Below, in pieces: positions 35,750 to 44,846 of a stretch of DNA of 64,000 bases. The notes under the pieces were generated by a model. It had not been told where the DNA came from, made no database searches, and saw nothing but the letters and a program-made list of their open reading frames with translations. Numbering within the stretch: position 1 is the stretch's first letter; each line of letters opens with the position of its first letter. Position numbers and translations under genes: made by a program. Origin of the DNA: Cupriavidus numazuensis (GTDB taxonomy: Bacteria; Pseudomonadota; Gammaproteobacteria; Burkholderiales; Burkholderiaceae); the NCBI RefSeq assembly GCF_905397435.1, contig NZ_CAJPVI010000016.1:89395-153394 (forward strand), written 5' to 3'.

Positions 35750-37546
35750 ATGCCGCAGTCCAGGACCGCCATTCCGGCGATCTTTCTTGTCCTCACGTTT
35801 GCTTTCCCACTGCTGGTATCCCGGCACACTCTGCCGATGGCTACGTTCTATGGCGAGTGGGCAGCAGCGGCAGTATTCCTGCTACTTGCAGGTTTGCTCA
35901 CTGCGTTCGCGCTAAAGCGTTCGCGTAGACCGGATGCAAACATCCCGTGGATCGCAAGCCTTCCGCTGTGGCTCATCGTTCTCGGTGCCATCCAGTCCGC
36001 CTACGGATTCGATGACGTCACTGGCAGCCGATTCGCAACGCAACTCACGCTCGGTCTCGGCGTGGTGCTCATGCTGGCGATCTGGCGTTATCGTTCGTCT
36101 GCTTCGCCTGACGCACGCTCAGCCATCATAGACGCCCTCGCCACCGCCTTCCTCCTCGCAGGCCTTCTCGGCACCATTTCCCAATGGGTCCAGCTTTTCC
36201 ACCTGGAATCCCGCTCCTTCGGCCTCGTCTCTTCCTACTTCTACGACGACAACCGTCGCCTCTGGGGCAACCTGAACCAGCCTAACCACCAAGCCACCGT
36301 GGAAGGCATGGCGCTTGTCGCAGCGACCTGGCTCGCCTCACGCGGCAAGCTTCGATTTCCGATGTGGCTGATTGCCGTGGTGCTGCTGGAAAGCGGCATC
36401 GTATTGTCGGGCTCACGAACGGGCGTGCTGCACGTAGGCCTTGCCGCGCTGTACGCGGTCATCGCCGCCTGGCTCGCGCGCGATACGCGCCGTGATGCCG
36501 ATCCGATGTGCCGGCCCGCGGGCCTCCTTGTCGCAGCCGTTGCGATGGTCGCCGTGCTGCTGATACTGCAGCCCGTCATCAAGGCAGCCGGCAACGCCTT
36601 CAACTGGCGCCTGTTCGACACCCTTGCGCAATTGCAGGCCGCAGACCAGATGTCCGCCCGCAGCGCACTGTGGACGCACGCCTGGGCCATGTTCCGCTCC
36701 CACCCATGGCTAGGCGTAGGTTGGGGCGAATTCGGTTGGGCCCAGTTCCAGCAACTGCCCCAGGTTGGCGTGAAGGTCGAGATGTCACTGCACGCGCACA
36801 ACGCATTGCTCGACCTGCTGGCGAAGACCGGCATCGTCGGTACGGTCGGTGTCGCGCTGGTCCTGCTGGGATGGCTGTGGCGCGTGGTGCGTGTGCACAT
36901 CTGGCACGCGAATAACGAAGAAAGGGCGCAAACCATCGTCGTGCTCACGTGGCTGGCCATGCTGTGCGCGCATTCGATGCTCGAGTACCCGCTGCACTAT
37001 TTGTACTTCTTCCTGCCGTTCTGCTTCATGCTGGGCTGGCTGGAGCCGGGCGGCTTTGGACGCTGGCATCCGCCTCGCTGGTTGTCGCTCGGGCTGCTGG
37101 CTGGCTTTGCGGCGGTCAGTGCGATCGTGCTCGCCACGATGTGGCAGGACTACCGCCGGGCCGAGGCGCGAGAGTATGCCCCACGCGAACGACGTGCCAC
37201 GCTGCCGATGCCGGCATACTGGTTCCGCCAGTATGCATCGGCCGATGTAGCCGAGCGCGCCGTCATCACCCCCGGCAATGCGGCGGATCTGCTGCCTGCG
37301 CATATCGCCGCGGTGCATCTGCTGCCGACGCCGACGATGATTGCGCGTACCGCCTGGCTGATGGCACTGACCGGCGATGGCGCACAGGGCCGTGCATGGC
37401 TGGAGCGCCTGCGCTACTACTACCTTGGCGATGAGTCGACCCAATACGCCACGCTGGACCACGCCTGCCGCGAGGTCGCCGATGCAGCACGGCCACGCGA
37501 GTTCTGCAAATGGATCCGCGAACAGGCGCGGCGCATGCCTGAATAG
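35750..37546 (+). CDS. PglL/Wzy-type O-oligosaccharyltransferase, probable pilin glycosylase
   Basis: 598 residues. An N-terminal PglL_A-like segment (LLVSRHTLPMATFYGEWAAAA), about ten transmembrane helices, the Wzy_C ligase region with GNLNQPNHQATVEGMAL, LSGSRTGVLH and the long periplasmic loop containing VEMSLHAHNALLDLLAKTGI, then a C-terminal Wzy_C_2-like domain. Start placed at MPQSRTAIPA (35750); an earlier in-frame ATG lies in the pilA terminator. Position right behind the pilin genes points to transfer of lipid-linked glycan onto pilin. O-antigen ligase is the alternative. Confidence 0.82.
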   Translation: MPQSRTAIPAIFLVLTFAFPLLVSRHTLPMATFYGEWAAAAVFLLLAGLLTAFALKRSRRPDANIPWIASLPLWLIVLGAIQSAYGFDDVTGSRFATQLTLGLGVVLMLAIWRYRSSASPDARSAIIDALATAFLLAGLLGTISQWVQLFHLESRSFGLVSSYFYDDNRRLWGNLNQPNHQATVEGMALVAATWLASRGKLRFPMWLIAVVLLESGIVLSGSRTGVLHVGLAALYAVIAAWLARDTRRDADPMCRPAGLLVAAVAMVAVLLILQPVIKAAGNAFNWRLFDTLAQLQAADQMSARSALWTHAWAMFRSHPWLGVGWGEFGWAQFQQLPQVGVKVEMSLHAHNALLDLLAKTGIVGTVGVALVLLGWLWRVVRVHIWHANNEERAQTIVVLTWLAMLCAHSMLEYPLHYLYFFLPFCFMLGWLEPGGFGRWHPPRWLSLGLLAGFAAVSAIVLATMWQDYRRAEAREYAPRERRATLPMPAYWFRQYASADVAERAVITPGNAADLLPAHIAAVHLLPTPTMIARTAWLMALTGDGAQGRAWLERLRYYYLGDESTQYATLDHACREVADAARPREFCKWIREQARRMPE

Positions 37547-37555
37547 GCCGGGCTG

Positions 37556-38086
37556 TCAGTACGGCCTGCCGTACCCCGGTGGCGGAGGCGGCGGAGGATA
37601 GTAATAGGACGGCGCCGGCCGCGCGACCGTTGCCATGTTGCCGTAGACCGGCACGCGGTGCCCGCTGGCATACATGCACTGGATGTAGGCCGCGTCATAC
37701 TGGCGCTGCGTGCCGTAGCCCGAGTACTGTGCATTGCTCGCGCCGAATGCCGCACCGGTCAGCAGGCCTACGCCCGCACCCACGGCCGCACCTTCGCCAC
37801 CGCCGAATGCCGCGCCTGCGGCCGCGCCTAGCGCGGTACCGACCACGGTACTGCCTACCGCACTGGCATTCGCGGCCTGTGCTGAACTGACACCACCGAC
37901 CTGCCCGAACGCATACTGGCGGCAGTTGCCGTCATCGGCGCGGAACTGGTCAAAGCTCTTGCCGGTGCCAGGCAGTACCGTCATCGAAGGACCCGATGGC
38001 ATCACGGCGCAGGCGCCCAGCGTCACCGTCGCCGAGGCCAGGGCAGCAATGAGCGGGCGGCTGGCGGGTCGGACACGTGCCTTCAT
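37556..38086 (-). CDS. Glycine-zipper (YMGG-like) protein, probable lipoprotein
   Basis: 176 residues. The N-terminus ends in a lipobox-like LGAC, then comes a region with DDGNCRQYAFGQ. A Gly/Ala-rich zipper of about 45 residues follows (VVGTALGAAAGAAFGGGEGAAVGAGVGLLTGAAFGAS), then YDAAYIQCMYASGHRVP and a Tyr/Pro-rich tail (PSYYYPPPPPPPGY). This fits an outer-membrane-associated YMGG-like protein. Its ATG overlaps the stop of the upstream gene (ATGA), so the two are coupled. It is convergent with the ligase gene. Confidence 0.85.
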   Translation of the reverse strand: MKARVRPASRPLIAALASATVTLGACAVMPSGPSMTVLPGTGKSFDQFRADDGNCRQYAFGQVGGVSSAQAANASAVGSTVVGTALGAAAGAAFGGGEGAAVGAGVGLLTGAAFGASNAQYSGYGTQRQYDAAYIQCMYASGHRVPVYGNMATVARPAPSYYYPPPPPPPGYGRPY

Positions 38087-38550
38087 GATGACATCCTCGA
38101 TTCAGGCGTTTCGGAACTGGACGGCGGCTGTGCCGGCACTCGCTGCCAGCCGCCCGGGCACGCATGGATATACGGGTAATAGCCCTCAGGCTGGTTGCAG
38201 TGGTACCACCACCCCTGACTCGGAGCCTGCGGAGCGGCATCTTCGGGACCGGGCGTGGGGACTGGGCCGTTCGGGCCCTGTTCGATATATTGCGGCGGCG
38301 ACGTGGGCGCGGCAACGACAGCGGGCGGATAGTAGTACGGGTACGGATAGTAGCCGTACGGGTAGCCCCCGTAGACGAACCCTGGCCCGAAGTACACGCC
38401 CACGCCGACACGCGCGGGGTAGTATCCGCCGTGATAGTAGCCACCATGGTAGCCACCACCGTGGTAGTAGCCCCGGCCCGCAATTGCGACGCCGCTGGCG
38501 GTGACCGCCGCCAGGGCCAGCGCCAACTGGCAAAGCTTGCGCCCGTTCAT
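38083..38550 (-). CDS. Exported Gly/Tyr/His-rich repeat protein
   Basis: 155 residues from MNGRKLCQLA (38550). A signal peptide (LCQLALALAAVTASGVAIAG) precedes a tract of YHGG/GGYY repeats, a VGVGVYFGPGFVYGGYP stretch and a Tyr/Pro run (YPYGYYPYPYYYPP). A C-terminal segment with WWYHCNQPEGYYPYIHACPGGW carries two cysteines and is the type of motif found in many short proteobacterial envelope proteins. Function is unknown. It is coupled to the glycine-zipper gene. Confidence 0.82.
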   Translation of the reverse strand: MNGRKLCQLALALAAVTASGVAIAGRGYYHGGGYHGGYYHGGYYPARVGVGVYFGPGFVYGGYPYGYYPYPYYYPPAVVAAPTSPPQYIEQGPNGPVPTPGPEDAAPQAPSQGWWYHCNQPEGYYPYIHACPGGWQRVPAQPPSSSETPESRMSS

Positions 38551-39033
38551 GGAATCCACCCTATGCGAAGGTTCCAGGCTGCCGGCACTGCAGTGCAACA
38601 GCCCTTCCGGCCATGCCGGCCTGATTGGTATTGAATACCAATTTACGCCTGCCGGCGGTGCCGCATCGCCTGGCGAAATGCAGCGTTACCTTTATTACGG
38701 TGCGCTGCGGTGGCGGTACGCATTGGGAAGAGGTTGCAAGAATCGAGGCGTCGTCAACGGTACCTTGGAGTCAGGTTCAAGCGGGGCGATTCTTCCGCCG
38801 AATCCATCCGGAGTATCCGGTTGCTCCAACCCAACACCCCACGACGTGGTTACTCGCCCGTCATGGATGTCCAATGATACAAACATGGATTGATGGACAC
38901 TTTCGATGGCATCCGGCGAATCTGATGCCACTGGAAGCGCCACGCCGAGCGACTGGATGTACGCCGGTTTGAAAGTCGAAAAGATCGAAGTGGTTCTAAA
39001 TACCAGGGCAACCGCAGAATTGCCTGTCATACC
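38551..39033. other. Intergenic region before the diguanylate cyclase gene
   Basis: 483 bases, visibly less GC-biased than neighbouring genes. It contains a perfect palindrome (38624-38642). I find no ORF with a good start, no tRNA and no repeat. It holds the promoters of both the envelope pair (minus) and the GGDEF gene (plus). Confidence 0.5.
38624..38642. promoter_or_regulatory. Operator-like palindrome
   Basis: ATTGGTAT (38624-38631) and ATACCAAT (38635-38642) are perfect inverted halves with a 3-base spacer, 74 bases upstream of the envelope gene start. The TGGTAT/ATACCA halves resemble operators of GntR-family repressors. No such regulator is encoded nearby. Confidence 0.5.
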
Positions 39034-40251
39034 TTGAATTCCGAATCCATTCCTGAATTCGCCATCGATCCGCTGCGCCTGGAGTTCCGAAGCGCGGAAA
39101 CGGAACTTGCATTCCAGCGCCACCATCTGGACCGCAGTCGGGCAAGCCTGCGCCTGACATTGGTTTTCTGCTCCGTCTTCTATCTGGCCTTTGCCATGAC
39201 CGATGTGGCGGTGCTGGGATATGGACGCGAGGCGTTGATCCTGTTCGTGGGGCGCATGCTGGTCGCGATCACGGCAACCATGGGATTGGTCCTGATCCGC
39301 AAACAGCGGGAGCCCATTGCGGGCCTGTGGCTCGTGGCCAGTGCCGCCGAGGTCGTGGGCATGGCCACCTTCATGCTCATCGTCTGGTTCCGGCCCAGTG
39401 AGATTCCGTGGCATGGGATGTCGCTGTGCATCATGCTGATCGTCGTCTACATCTTCATCCCTAACCGGCTGATCATCGCGAAGGGCATCGCGATTGCCTC
39501 GACGGCGGCGTTCGTCCTGGTCGCCGTGGAAAAAGGAACCGTCCCGCCCGCCGGGACGCTGACCATGTCGATGCTATTGCTGCTTGCCAACAGTTTCGGG
39601 CTCGTCGCAGCGCGTCGTTACCATCGGTTGTGGCGAGACGAATATCGCGTTCTCATGGACCTGAAGCAGGTGTCCCTGAGAGACCATCTCACTGATTGCT
39701 ACAACCGACGTCATCTGCATGAGACGCTGCTGCCCACGGAAATCGCGAGGGCGCGCCGGTATCAGCATTGGCTGACCATGGTGGTCTGTGATATTGACCA
39801 CTTCAAGTCGATCAACGATACGCATGGCCACCAGTCCGGTGACACCGTGCTGAAGCATATTGCGTCCGTTCTCCGGGCCACCACCCGCAGGCACGTGGAC
39901 AGCGTGGTCCGCTATGGCGGCGAAGAATTCCTTCTGCTCCTGCCGCAAACGGGCCCGGACGGTGCCTCGTATGTGGCGGAGCGGCTCAGGACTTCGATCG
40001 CGGGCAGTCCGACGATCGATGGCGCTGGCCGAAGCATCGAAGCGACGGCCAGCTTCGGTGTGCTGGCGGTCGATTTCTCGGTGGTGGGGAGTGACGTCAC
40101 CGAAACGTCGCTGATCGCTGCCGCCGATGCGTTGCTTTACGAAGCCAAGGCGTCCGGCCGGAACAGCATTCGGTCCCGCGAATGGCCCGGCGAATCGCCG
40201 GGGCAGAAGGTCGATGTTCTTGTGCAGACGACCTGCGAGGCGCCGGGATGA
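39034..40251 (+). CDS. Membrane-bound diguanylate cyclase (GGDEF)
   Basis: 405 residues. About six transmembrane helices fill residues 35-190. The C-terminal GGDEF domain has DHLTDCYNRRHL, CDIDHFKSINDTHGHQSGD and the active-site string RYGGEEFLLLLP. RHVD five residues before GGEEF is an RxxD inhibitory site. It should therefore make cyclic di-GMP with product inhibition. No EAL domain. The start is a TTG (39034) without a clear ribosome-binding site, so the N-terminus is uncertain. Confidence 0.88.
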   Translation: MNSESIPEFAIDPLRLEFRSAETELAFQRHHLDRSRASLRLTLVFCSVFYLAFAMTDVAVLGYGREALILFVGRMLVAITATMGLVLIRKQREPIAGLWLVASAAEVVGMATFMLIVWFRPSEIPWHGMSLCIMLIVVYIFIPNRLIIAKGIAIASTAAFVLVAVEKGTVPPAGTLTMSMLLLLANSFGLVAARRYHRLWRDEYRVLMDLKQVSLRDHLTDCYNRRHLHETLLPTEIARARRYQHWLTMVVCDIDHFKSINDTHGHQSGDTVLKHIASVLRATTRRHVDSVVRYGGEEFLLLLPQTGPDGASYVAERLRTSIAGSPTIDGAGRSIEATASFGVLAVDFSVVGSDVTETSLIAAADALLYEAKASGRNSIRSREWPGESPGQKVDVLVQTTCEAPG

Positions 40252-40297
40252 CGCCGTGGCCGCCAGCCCCCCGGGGCAGGCCAGGCTTATGGAACCA

Positions 40298-40783
40298 TTA
40301 GCCGGCCGGCGTGGAAACCCAATCCCCCGACTTCCCGCCGTGCTTCTCCAGTAGCTTCACATCGCCCATCACCATCCCCCGGTCCACCGCCTTGCACATG
40401 TCGTAGATAGTCAGCAGCGCGACCTGCACGCCGGTCAGCGCCTCCATCTCCACGCCGGTCTGGCCGCGCGTTTCAGTGCGGACGGTGCAGGTAATGCTGG
40501 AGCCGACCTCGTCCAGCGCGAAGTCCACTGCGACCTTGGTCAGCCCGATCGGGTGGCATAGCGGGATCAGGTCGGCCGTGCGCTTGGTCGCCATGATCGC
40601 CGCGACGCGCGCAATGCCCAGCACGTCGCCTTTCTTCGCATTGCCGTCGCGCACCAGCGCAAACGTGTCGGGCAGCATCGTGATGGTGCCGGTGGCCACG
40701 GCCACGCGGTGCGTGCTGGCCTTGTCGCCGACGTCGACCATGTGGGCCTGTCCGGCGGTATCGAAATGGGTGAGCTGCGTCAT
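40298..40783 (-). CDS. moaC: Cyclic pyranopterin monophosphate synthase
   Basis: 161 residues from [18 protein letters not shown] (40783). MoaC makes cyclic pyranopterin phosphate in molybdenum-cofactor synthesis. Signature strings are [29 protein letters not shown] and [23 protein letters not shown], with catalytic Lys/His residues in place. It is divergent from the M48 protease gene. No other moa genes are near. Confidence 0.97.
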   Translation of the reverse strand: MTQLTHFDTAGQAHMVDVGDKASTHRVAVATGTITMLPDTFALVRDGNAKKGDVLGIARVAAIMATKRTADLIPLCHPIGLTKVAVDFALDEVGSSITCTVRTETRGQTGVEMEALTGVQVALLTIYDMCKAVDRGMVMGDVKLLEKHGGKSGDWVSTPAG

Positions 40784-40855
40784 GGCTGGATCCTGTACGG
40801 CAAGGGCGTGCAACCGCCAATGGGAACGGGTTGCGGAGGCCGCTATCATAGCAAC

Positions 40856-42640
40856 ATGCCCAAGACCCCATTGCTTCGCAGGCCAGGCGTTGCCGGCCTT
40901 CCCGGACAGCATGGCACCATGCCTGCCAGCCCGGCGTCACATGGCTCCGCGCGGAATGCGGGGCCGTGGCGCCGTTCGCTGGTTGCCGTGATCGCATTGA
41001 CCATGGTGACCCCGGCGTGGCCGCAGGGGACCGCGCCGGCCGCGCCATCCGGCGCCACCGCCAAGGCCACCACCATGCCTGCGGAAACCAGCGACCAGGT
41101 CTACGACAACCTGAGCCGCAGCGTGCGGGCAGGGCAGAAATCGGAGTTCGGCCTGCGCACCAACAATGCCGTCGTCGATGCCGGCGGCGTGCAGTTGCCC
41201 GATATGGGCGATCCGTCCACCGCGGCGCTGTCGCCGGACATGGAAAAGCGCCTCGGCGACCGCATCATCCGCGATATCCGGCGCGATCCGCAGTATGTGC
41301 CCGATCCGCTGCTGTCCGACTATCTCAACGCACTGGGCTACCGGCTGGTGCAGGCCGCGCGGCGGCAGAACATCTCGGGATCGACCGGTGCCGGGACGTT
41401 TGCCACGGGTTTCGACCTCTTTGCCGTGCGTGACCGCAGCATCAACGCGTTCGCGTTGCCGGGCGGCTATATCGGCGTGCATACGGGCCTGCTGGTGCAG
41501 TCGGATACCGAATCGGAACTCGCCTCAGTGCTCGGCCACGAAATCGGCCACGTGATGCAGCGCCATATCGCGCGTGGGATTACGCAGCAGGACCAGTCGA
41601 TGTGGATTGCGCTGGCCTCGATGGTGCTGGCGGGCCTGGCGGCCACGCGCAGTCCTGACGCCGCCGCCGCGCTGGCAATGGGCGGGCAGGGCGCGGCCAT
41701 TGCCAACCAGCTTTCGTTTTCGCGCGGGGCCGAGCGCGAGGCCGACCGGGTCGGCTTCCAGATCATGACCGCGGCCGGCTTCGATCCGCAGGGCATGCCG
41801 GATTTCTTCCAGCGGCTGCAGCGTGCGTCGGGCACCGCGGAGAACTCGGTGCCGTCCTACGTGCGGACCCACCCGCTCACCTCCGAGCGGATTGCCGACA
41901 TGCAGGATCGCGTCAGCCACGTGTCGGCGCGCAAGGTGCCCAATACGCCCGAATACGAGTTCGCGCGCGTGCGGGCCCGCGTGATCCAGGAAACCTCGCC
42001 CAGCGAGCTGCAGAACCTGCGCGCAGCGATACGTTCGCAACTGGCAAATGCCTCGACGCTGCGCGCGCCGGCGCTGCACTATGGCCTGGCCTTCGTCGAG
42101 CAGCGCCTCGGCCGGTACCCTGCGGCCGAGCAGGAACTGGCCGAAACGCGCCGCCTGTACGGCAACATTCCCGGAGCCACGTCGGGTAGCCCCATGCTCG
42201 ATGTGATGGCGATCGAACTCTCGCGCCAGCAAGGCCGCGTGCCCGAAGCGATGAGCCAGGCCACGGCATCGATGAAGGCGTTCCCGCTGTCGCACGCCGT
42301 GGCGCTGGCCTATGCGGATACGCTGCTCGGCACTGGCCAGTACGACGCGGCGGTGACGTTCCTGCGCGAACGCACGCGCCAGGAAATCACGCGCAGCGAG
42401 TGGTGGGAAATGCTGGCGCGCGCCTATGCCGGCCAAGGCAAGCGCGTGCAGCAGCACCAGGCGCTGGCGGAGAAGTATGCGATGGACGGCGCCTACCAGG
42501 CCGCGATCGAACAGCTGCAGATTGCGCGCAAGGCCGGCGACGGCGATTTCTATACGCTGTCCGAGGTCGACGCACGCCTGCACCAGCTGCAGCGCCAGTA
42601 TCGCGAGGAACGGCAGGACAACAAGGGCATGCCGAACTGA
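40856..42640 (+). CDS. M48-family zinc metalloprotease with TPR region (BepA-like)
   Basis: 594 residues from the ATG at 40856; an ATG at 40919 would give 573 residues and place the signal peptide ([18 protein letters not shown]) nearer the N-terminus. The peptidase domain has [14 protein letters not shown] with the downstream Glu in [11 protein letters not shown]. The C-terminal third consists of TPR-like helices ([28 protein letters not shown]...). By analogy with BepA it is periplasmic and controls outer-membrane protein assembly. Confidence 0.88.
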   Translation: MPKTPLLRRPGVAGLPGQHGTMPASPASHGSARNAGPWRRSLVAVIALTMVTPAWPQGTAPAAPSGATAKATTMPAETSDQVYDNLSRSVRAGQKSEFGLRTNNAVVDAGGVQLPDMGDPSTAALSPDMEKRLGDRIIRDIRRDPQYVPDPLLSDYLNALGYRLVQAARRQNISGSTGAGTFATGFDLFAVRDRSINAFALPGGYIGVHTGLLVQSDTESELASVLGHEIGHVMQRHIARGITQQDQSMWIALASMVLAGLAATRSPDAAAALAMGGQGAAIANQLSFSRGAEREADRVGFQIMTAAGFDPQGMPDFFQRLQRASGTAENSVPSYVRTHPLTSERIADMQDRVSHVSARKVPNTPEYEFARVRARVIQETSPSELQNLRAAIRSQLANASTLRAPALHYGLAFVEQRLGRYPAAEQELAETRRLYGNIPGATSGSPMLDVMAIELSRQQGRVPEAMSQATASMKAFPLSHAVALAYADTLLGTGQYDAAVTFLRERTRQEITRSEWWEMLARAYAGQGKRVQQHQALAEKYAMDGAYQAAIEQLQIARKAGDGDFYTLSEVDARLHQLQRQYREERQDNKGMPN

Positions 42641-42649
42641 GCGGCGTGG

Positions 42650-43225
42650 TCAGGCTGCCGGCGGCTGCGGATCGCGCACGAAGCCGAAGCGCTTTGGGAC
42701 TTCGGCGGCGGCAATCGGTTCGATCGGCATGTCGCGGCCATCGTGATGGAAGACGCCGAGATCCGCGCCACACGCATCACCATGCCATTCGCATGCGGCG
42801 CTGAAGAGATCGAGGTCGTGGTCGTGCAGCAGCGCTGCGTGCAGGCCATCTTCCCCGTCGATTGTGCCGGCCAGCACGACATTGCCGTCTTCGTCGGTGT
42901 GGCAGGACTGCACGGCAAACGCGCGCTGCGTGGTCGTGTTCAGTTTGCCTTCGTGCAGGCGCACGATCCACGGCGCGTATCCCAGCGACACGAACACGCG
43001 CTGCGGCCCGTTCTGGAAGTACCACGCGCCGCGCTCGTCGCGCAGGTAGTTGCGCGCGATGAATGCGATCAGCGTGTCATGCCGGATCGGGTCGCCCGAC
43101 AGGCCATGCTCCTGCGCGAACTCGTTGCGCAAGCGCCATTGCCCGCGGCGATCGAGCGCCAGCCACCCGTAGCAGTTCGGCACATTGGGCCAGCGCGCCA
43201 TCGCTTGCCGGACTGATTCATCCAT
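42650..43225 (-). CDS. Conserved hypothetical protein
   Basis: 191 residues, soluble, without signal peptide or membrane segment. It reads MDESVRQAMARWPNVPNCYGWLALDRRGQWRL and continues with acidic and aromatic segments (ERGAWYFQNGPQRVFVSLGYAPWIVRL). I believe this protein is widely conserved in beta-proteobacteria without assigned function, but could not check. Strong GGAG ribosome-binding site. It is the last gene of a run from waaF and lies 9 bases from the convergent protease. Confidence 0.8.
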   Translation of the reverse strand: MDESVRQAMARWPNVPNCYGWLALDRRGQWRLRNEFAQEHGLSGDPIRHDTLIAFIARNYLRDERGAWYFQNGPQRVFVSLGYAPWIVRLHEGKLNTTTQRAFAVQSCHTDEDGNVVLAGTIDGEDGLHAALLHDHDLDLFSAACEWHGDACGADLGVFHHDGRDMPIEPIAAAEVPKRFGFVRDPQPPAA

Positions 43226-43265
43226 CGTCGTGTCTCCTCGTTGCTCTTGGCTTGTTGCGCCGGCT

Positions 43266-44333
43266 TCAGGACATGCTGTCGAAGAAGCGCAGGATCCGCG
43301 CTGGCAGCCATTCGATATGCCCGCCGAACGGCAGCAGCGGCAACTGCGCCAGCAGGCCGGCAGCCGGTGTCATGAAGCCGACGTGGCCGCCGTGTTCGGG
43401 CTGCTCGAGCCAGACCTGCGGACTGACGTCGGCAGGGCCGGGCAAGTGCCGGCCCGGCAGGAAGGGGTCGTTGCGCGCGTTGAGCACCAGCGTCGGCACG
43501 GCAATCTCGCCGAGCACGGGTTTGCTCGCGGCGCGTTTCCAGTAATCGTCGGTATCGCGAAAGCCGTGCAGCGGCGCGGTGACGACGTTGTCGAACGCGT
43601 ACAGGTCGCGGCTGGCCAGCATGGTGTCCCGGTCGAACAGGCCGGGGAACTGATCGAGCTTGGCCAGCGACTTGCGCTTGAGCGTCTGCAGGAACATGCG
43701 CGTGTAGAGCATGTTGAAGCCCTCGGACAGCGCAGCGCCGCCGGCGGCCAGGTCCAGCGGCGCGGAGATCGCCGCGGCGGCGGTGACGAAGCGGGCCGTG
43801 CTGCCCTGTTCGCCAAGATAGCGCAGCAGCGCGTTGCCGCCGAGCGAGATGCCGACCACCAGCATCTTGCGGCCACCCGCGCAGTGTTCGCGGCGCAGGC
43901 GTTCGAGTACCCAGCGGATCTCCGCGGAATCCCCGGAATGGTAGAAGCGCGGCGCGCGATTGAGTTCGCCCGAACAGCCACGGAAGTGCGGGATCACGCC
44001 CTGCCAGCCGCGCGACTGCAGCGCATGCATCAGCGCCTGCGCGTAGTGGCTGCCGGAATCGCCTTCGAGACCATGGAACATCACCAGTAGCGGCGAGTCG
44101 CCATGGACGGGGTGCGTGGTCCAGTCGAGGTCGATGAAGTCCTGGTCGGGCGTTTCCCAGCGCTCGCGGCGGAAGCGCACGCGCGGCGGACGGCGCGTGA
44201 AACGCGCGGGAATAATGGTCTGGGCGTGGCCGCCACGCAGCCACCAGGGCATGGCGATGCTGTCGCCATAAGCGTGGCCCGTGGAATCGGCCTGGGTGGC
44301 GGATGGCAGGCGATGGTGCGGAAGCTGCGTCAT
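43266..44333 (-). CDS. Alpha/beta hydrolase, YheT family
   Basis: 355 residues from MTQLPHHRLPSATQ (44333). YheT-type strings are MPWWLRGGHAQTIIPA, LLVMFHGLEGDSGSHYAQ, nucleophile elbow VVGISLGGNALLRYLGEQG, the acid segment NARNDPFLPG, and the catalytic His in EHGGHVGF. The catalytic triad is complete. The substrate is unknown; the family includes short-chain esterases. It is within a minus-strand run downstream of waaF. Confidence 0.9.
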   Translation of the reverse strand: MTQLPHHRLPSATQADSTGHAYGDSIAMPWWLRGGHAQTIIPARFTRRPPRVRFRRERWETPDQDFIDLDWTTHPVHGDSPLLVMFHGLEGDSGSHYAQALMHALQSRGWQGVIPHFRGCSGELNRAPRFYHSGDSAEIRWVLERLRREHCAGGRKMLVVGISLGGNALLRYLGEQGSTARFVTAAAAISAPLDLAAGGAALSEGFNMLYTRMFLQTLKRKSLAKLDQFPGLFDRDTMLASRDLYAFDNVVTAPLHGFRDTDDYWKRAASKPVLGEIAVPTLVLNARNDPFLPGRHLPGPADVSPQVWLEQPEHGGHVGFMTPAAGLLAQLPLLPFGGHIEWLPARILRFFDSMS

Positions 44334-44388
44334 GCCGGCATCGGTAATGCGAAGGGCCGGGCGCGACGGCCCGGCTCCGGAGTTTCGT

Positions 44389-44829
44389 TCAGTGCAGCGC
44401 CTGTCCCGGCGCGGCGGCCACGGTGGCCACCTGCACGGCATTGGCCGGGCTGCAGTGGATATGCGCGAGGCGCCAGCCCTCATGGTTCTGCATCAGCACG
44501 TACGTCGTGTGCACGTACAGGTCAGCCTCGACCCGGTCCGCGCCGAAGCGCAGGGCCTCGGTCACATCGAAGATCGAGACGCCCAGCGACGCATGGCTGC
44601 TGGTCTCGATCGCATCGATCAGCACCGGTTGCTCTTCGAGCAACTGCGAGAACGCCTGGCGCAGGTGTTCATGGCCGATCAGGCGTTGCCCGTCAGGCAT
44701 CACGCACGTGACCGAGTCTTCGTCGAGCCACAGTCGCAGCGCGCCGTCGGCGTCGCGCAGTTTCATGGCCTCGCGGAAGGCCTGGACAATGTCTTCCGCG
44801 GAATCGAACAGACGGGCAAAACGTGGCAT
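44389..44829 (-). CDS. NTF2-like (SnoaL/ketosteroid isomerase-type) protein
   Basis: 146 residues. A single NTF2-like domain is suggested by DSAEDIVQAFREAMKLRDADGALRLWLDEDSVTCVMPDGQRLIGHEHLRQAF and the closing strands YVLMQNHEGWRLAHIHCSP. Such proteins bind small ligands or act as accessory enzymes. No catalytic residues can be assigned. It starts 17 bases after waaF, so it is probably cotranscribed. Confidence 0.85.
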   Translation of the reverse strand: MPRFARLFDSAEDIVQAFREAMKLRDADGALRLWLDEDSVTCVMPDGQRLIGHEHLRQAFSQLLEEQPVLIDAIETSSHASLGVSIFDVTEALRFGADRVEADLYVHTTYVLMQNHEGWRLAHIHCSPANAVQVATVAAAPGQALH

Positions 44830-44846
44830 GGTCGCGATTTCAGGGG

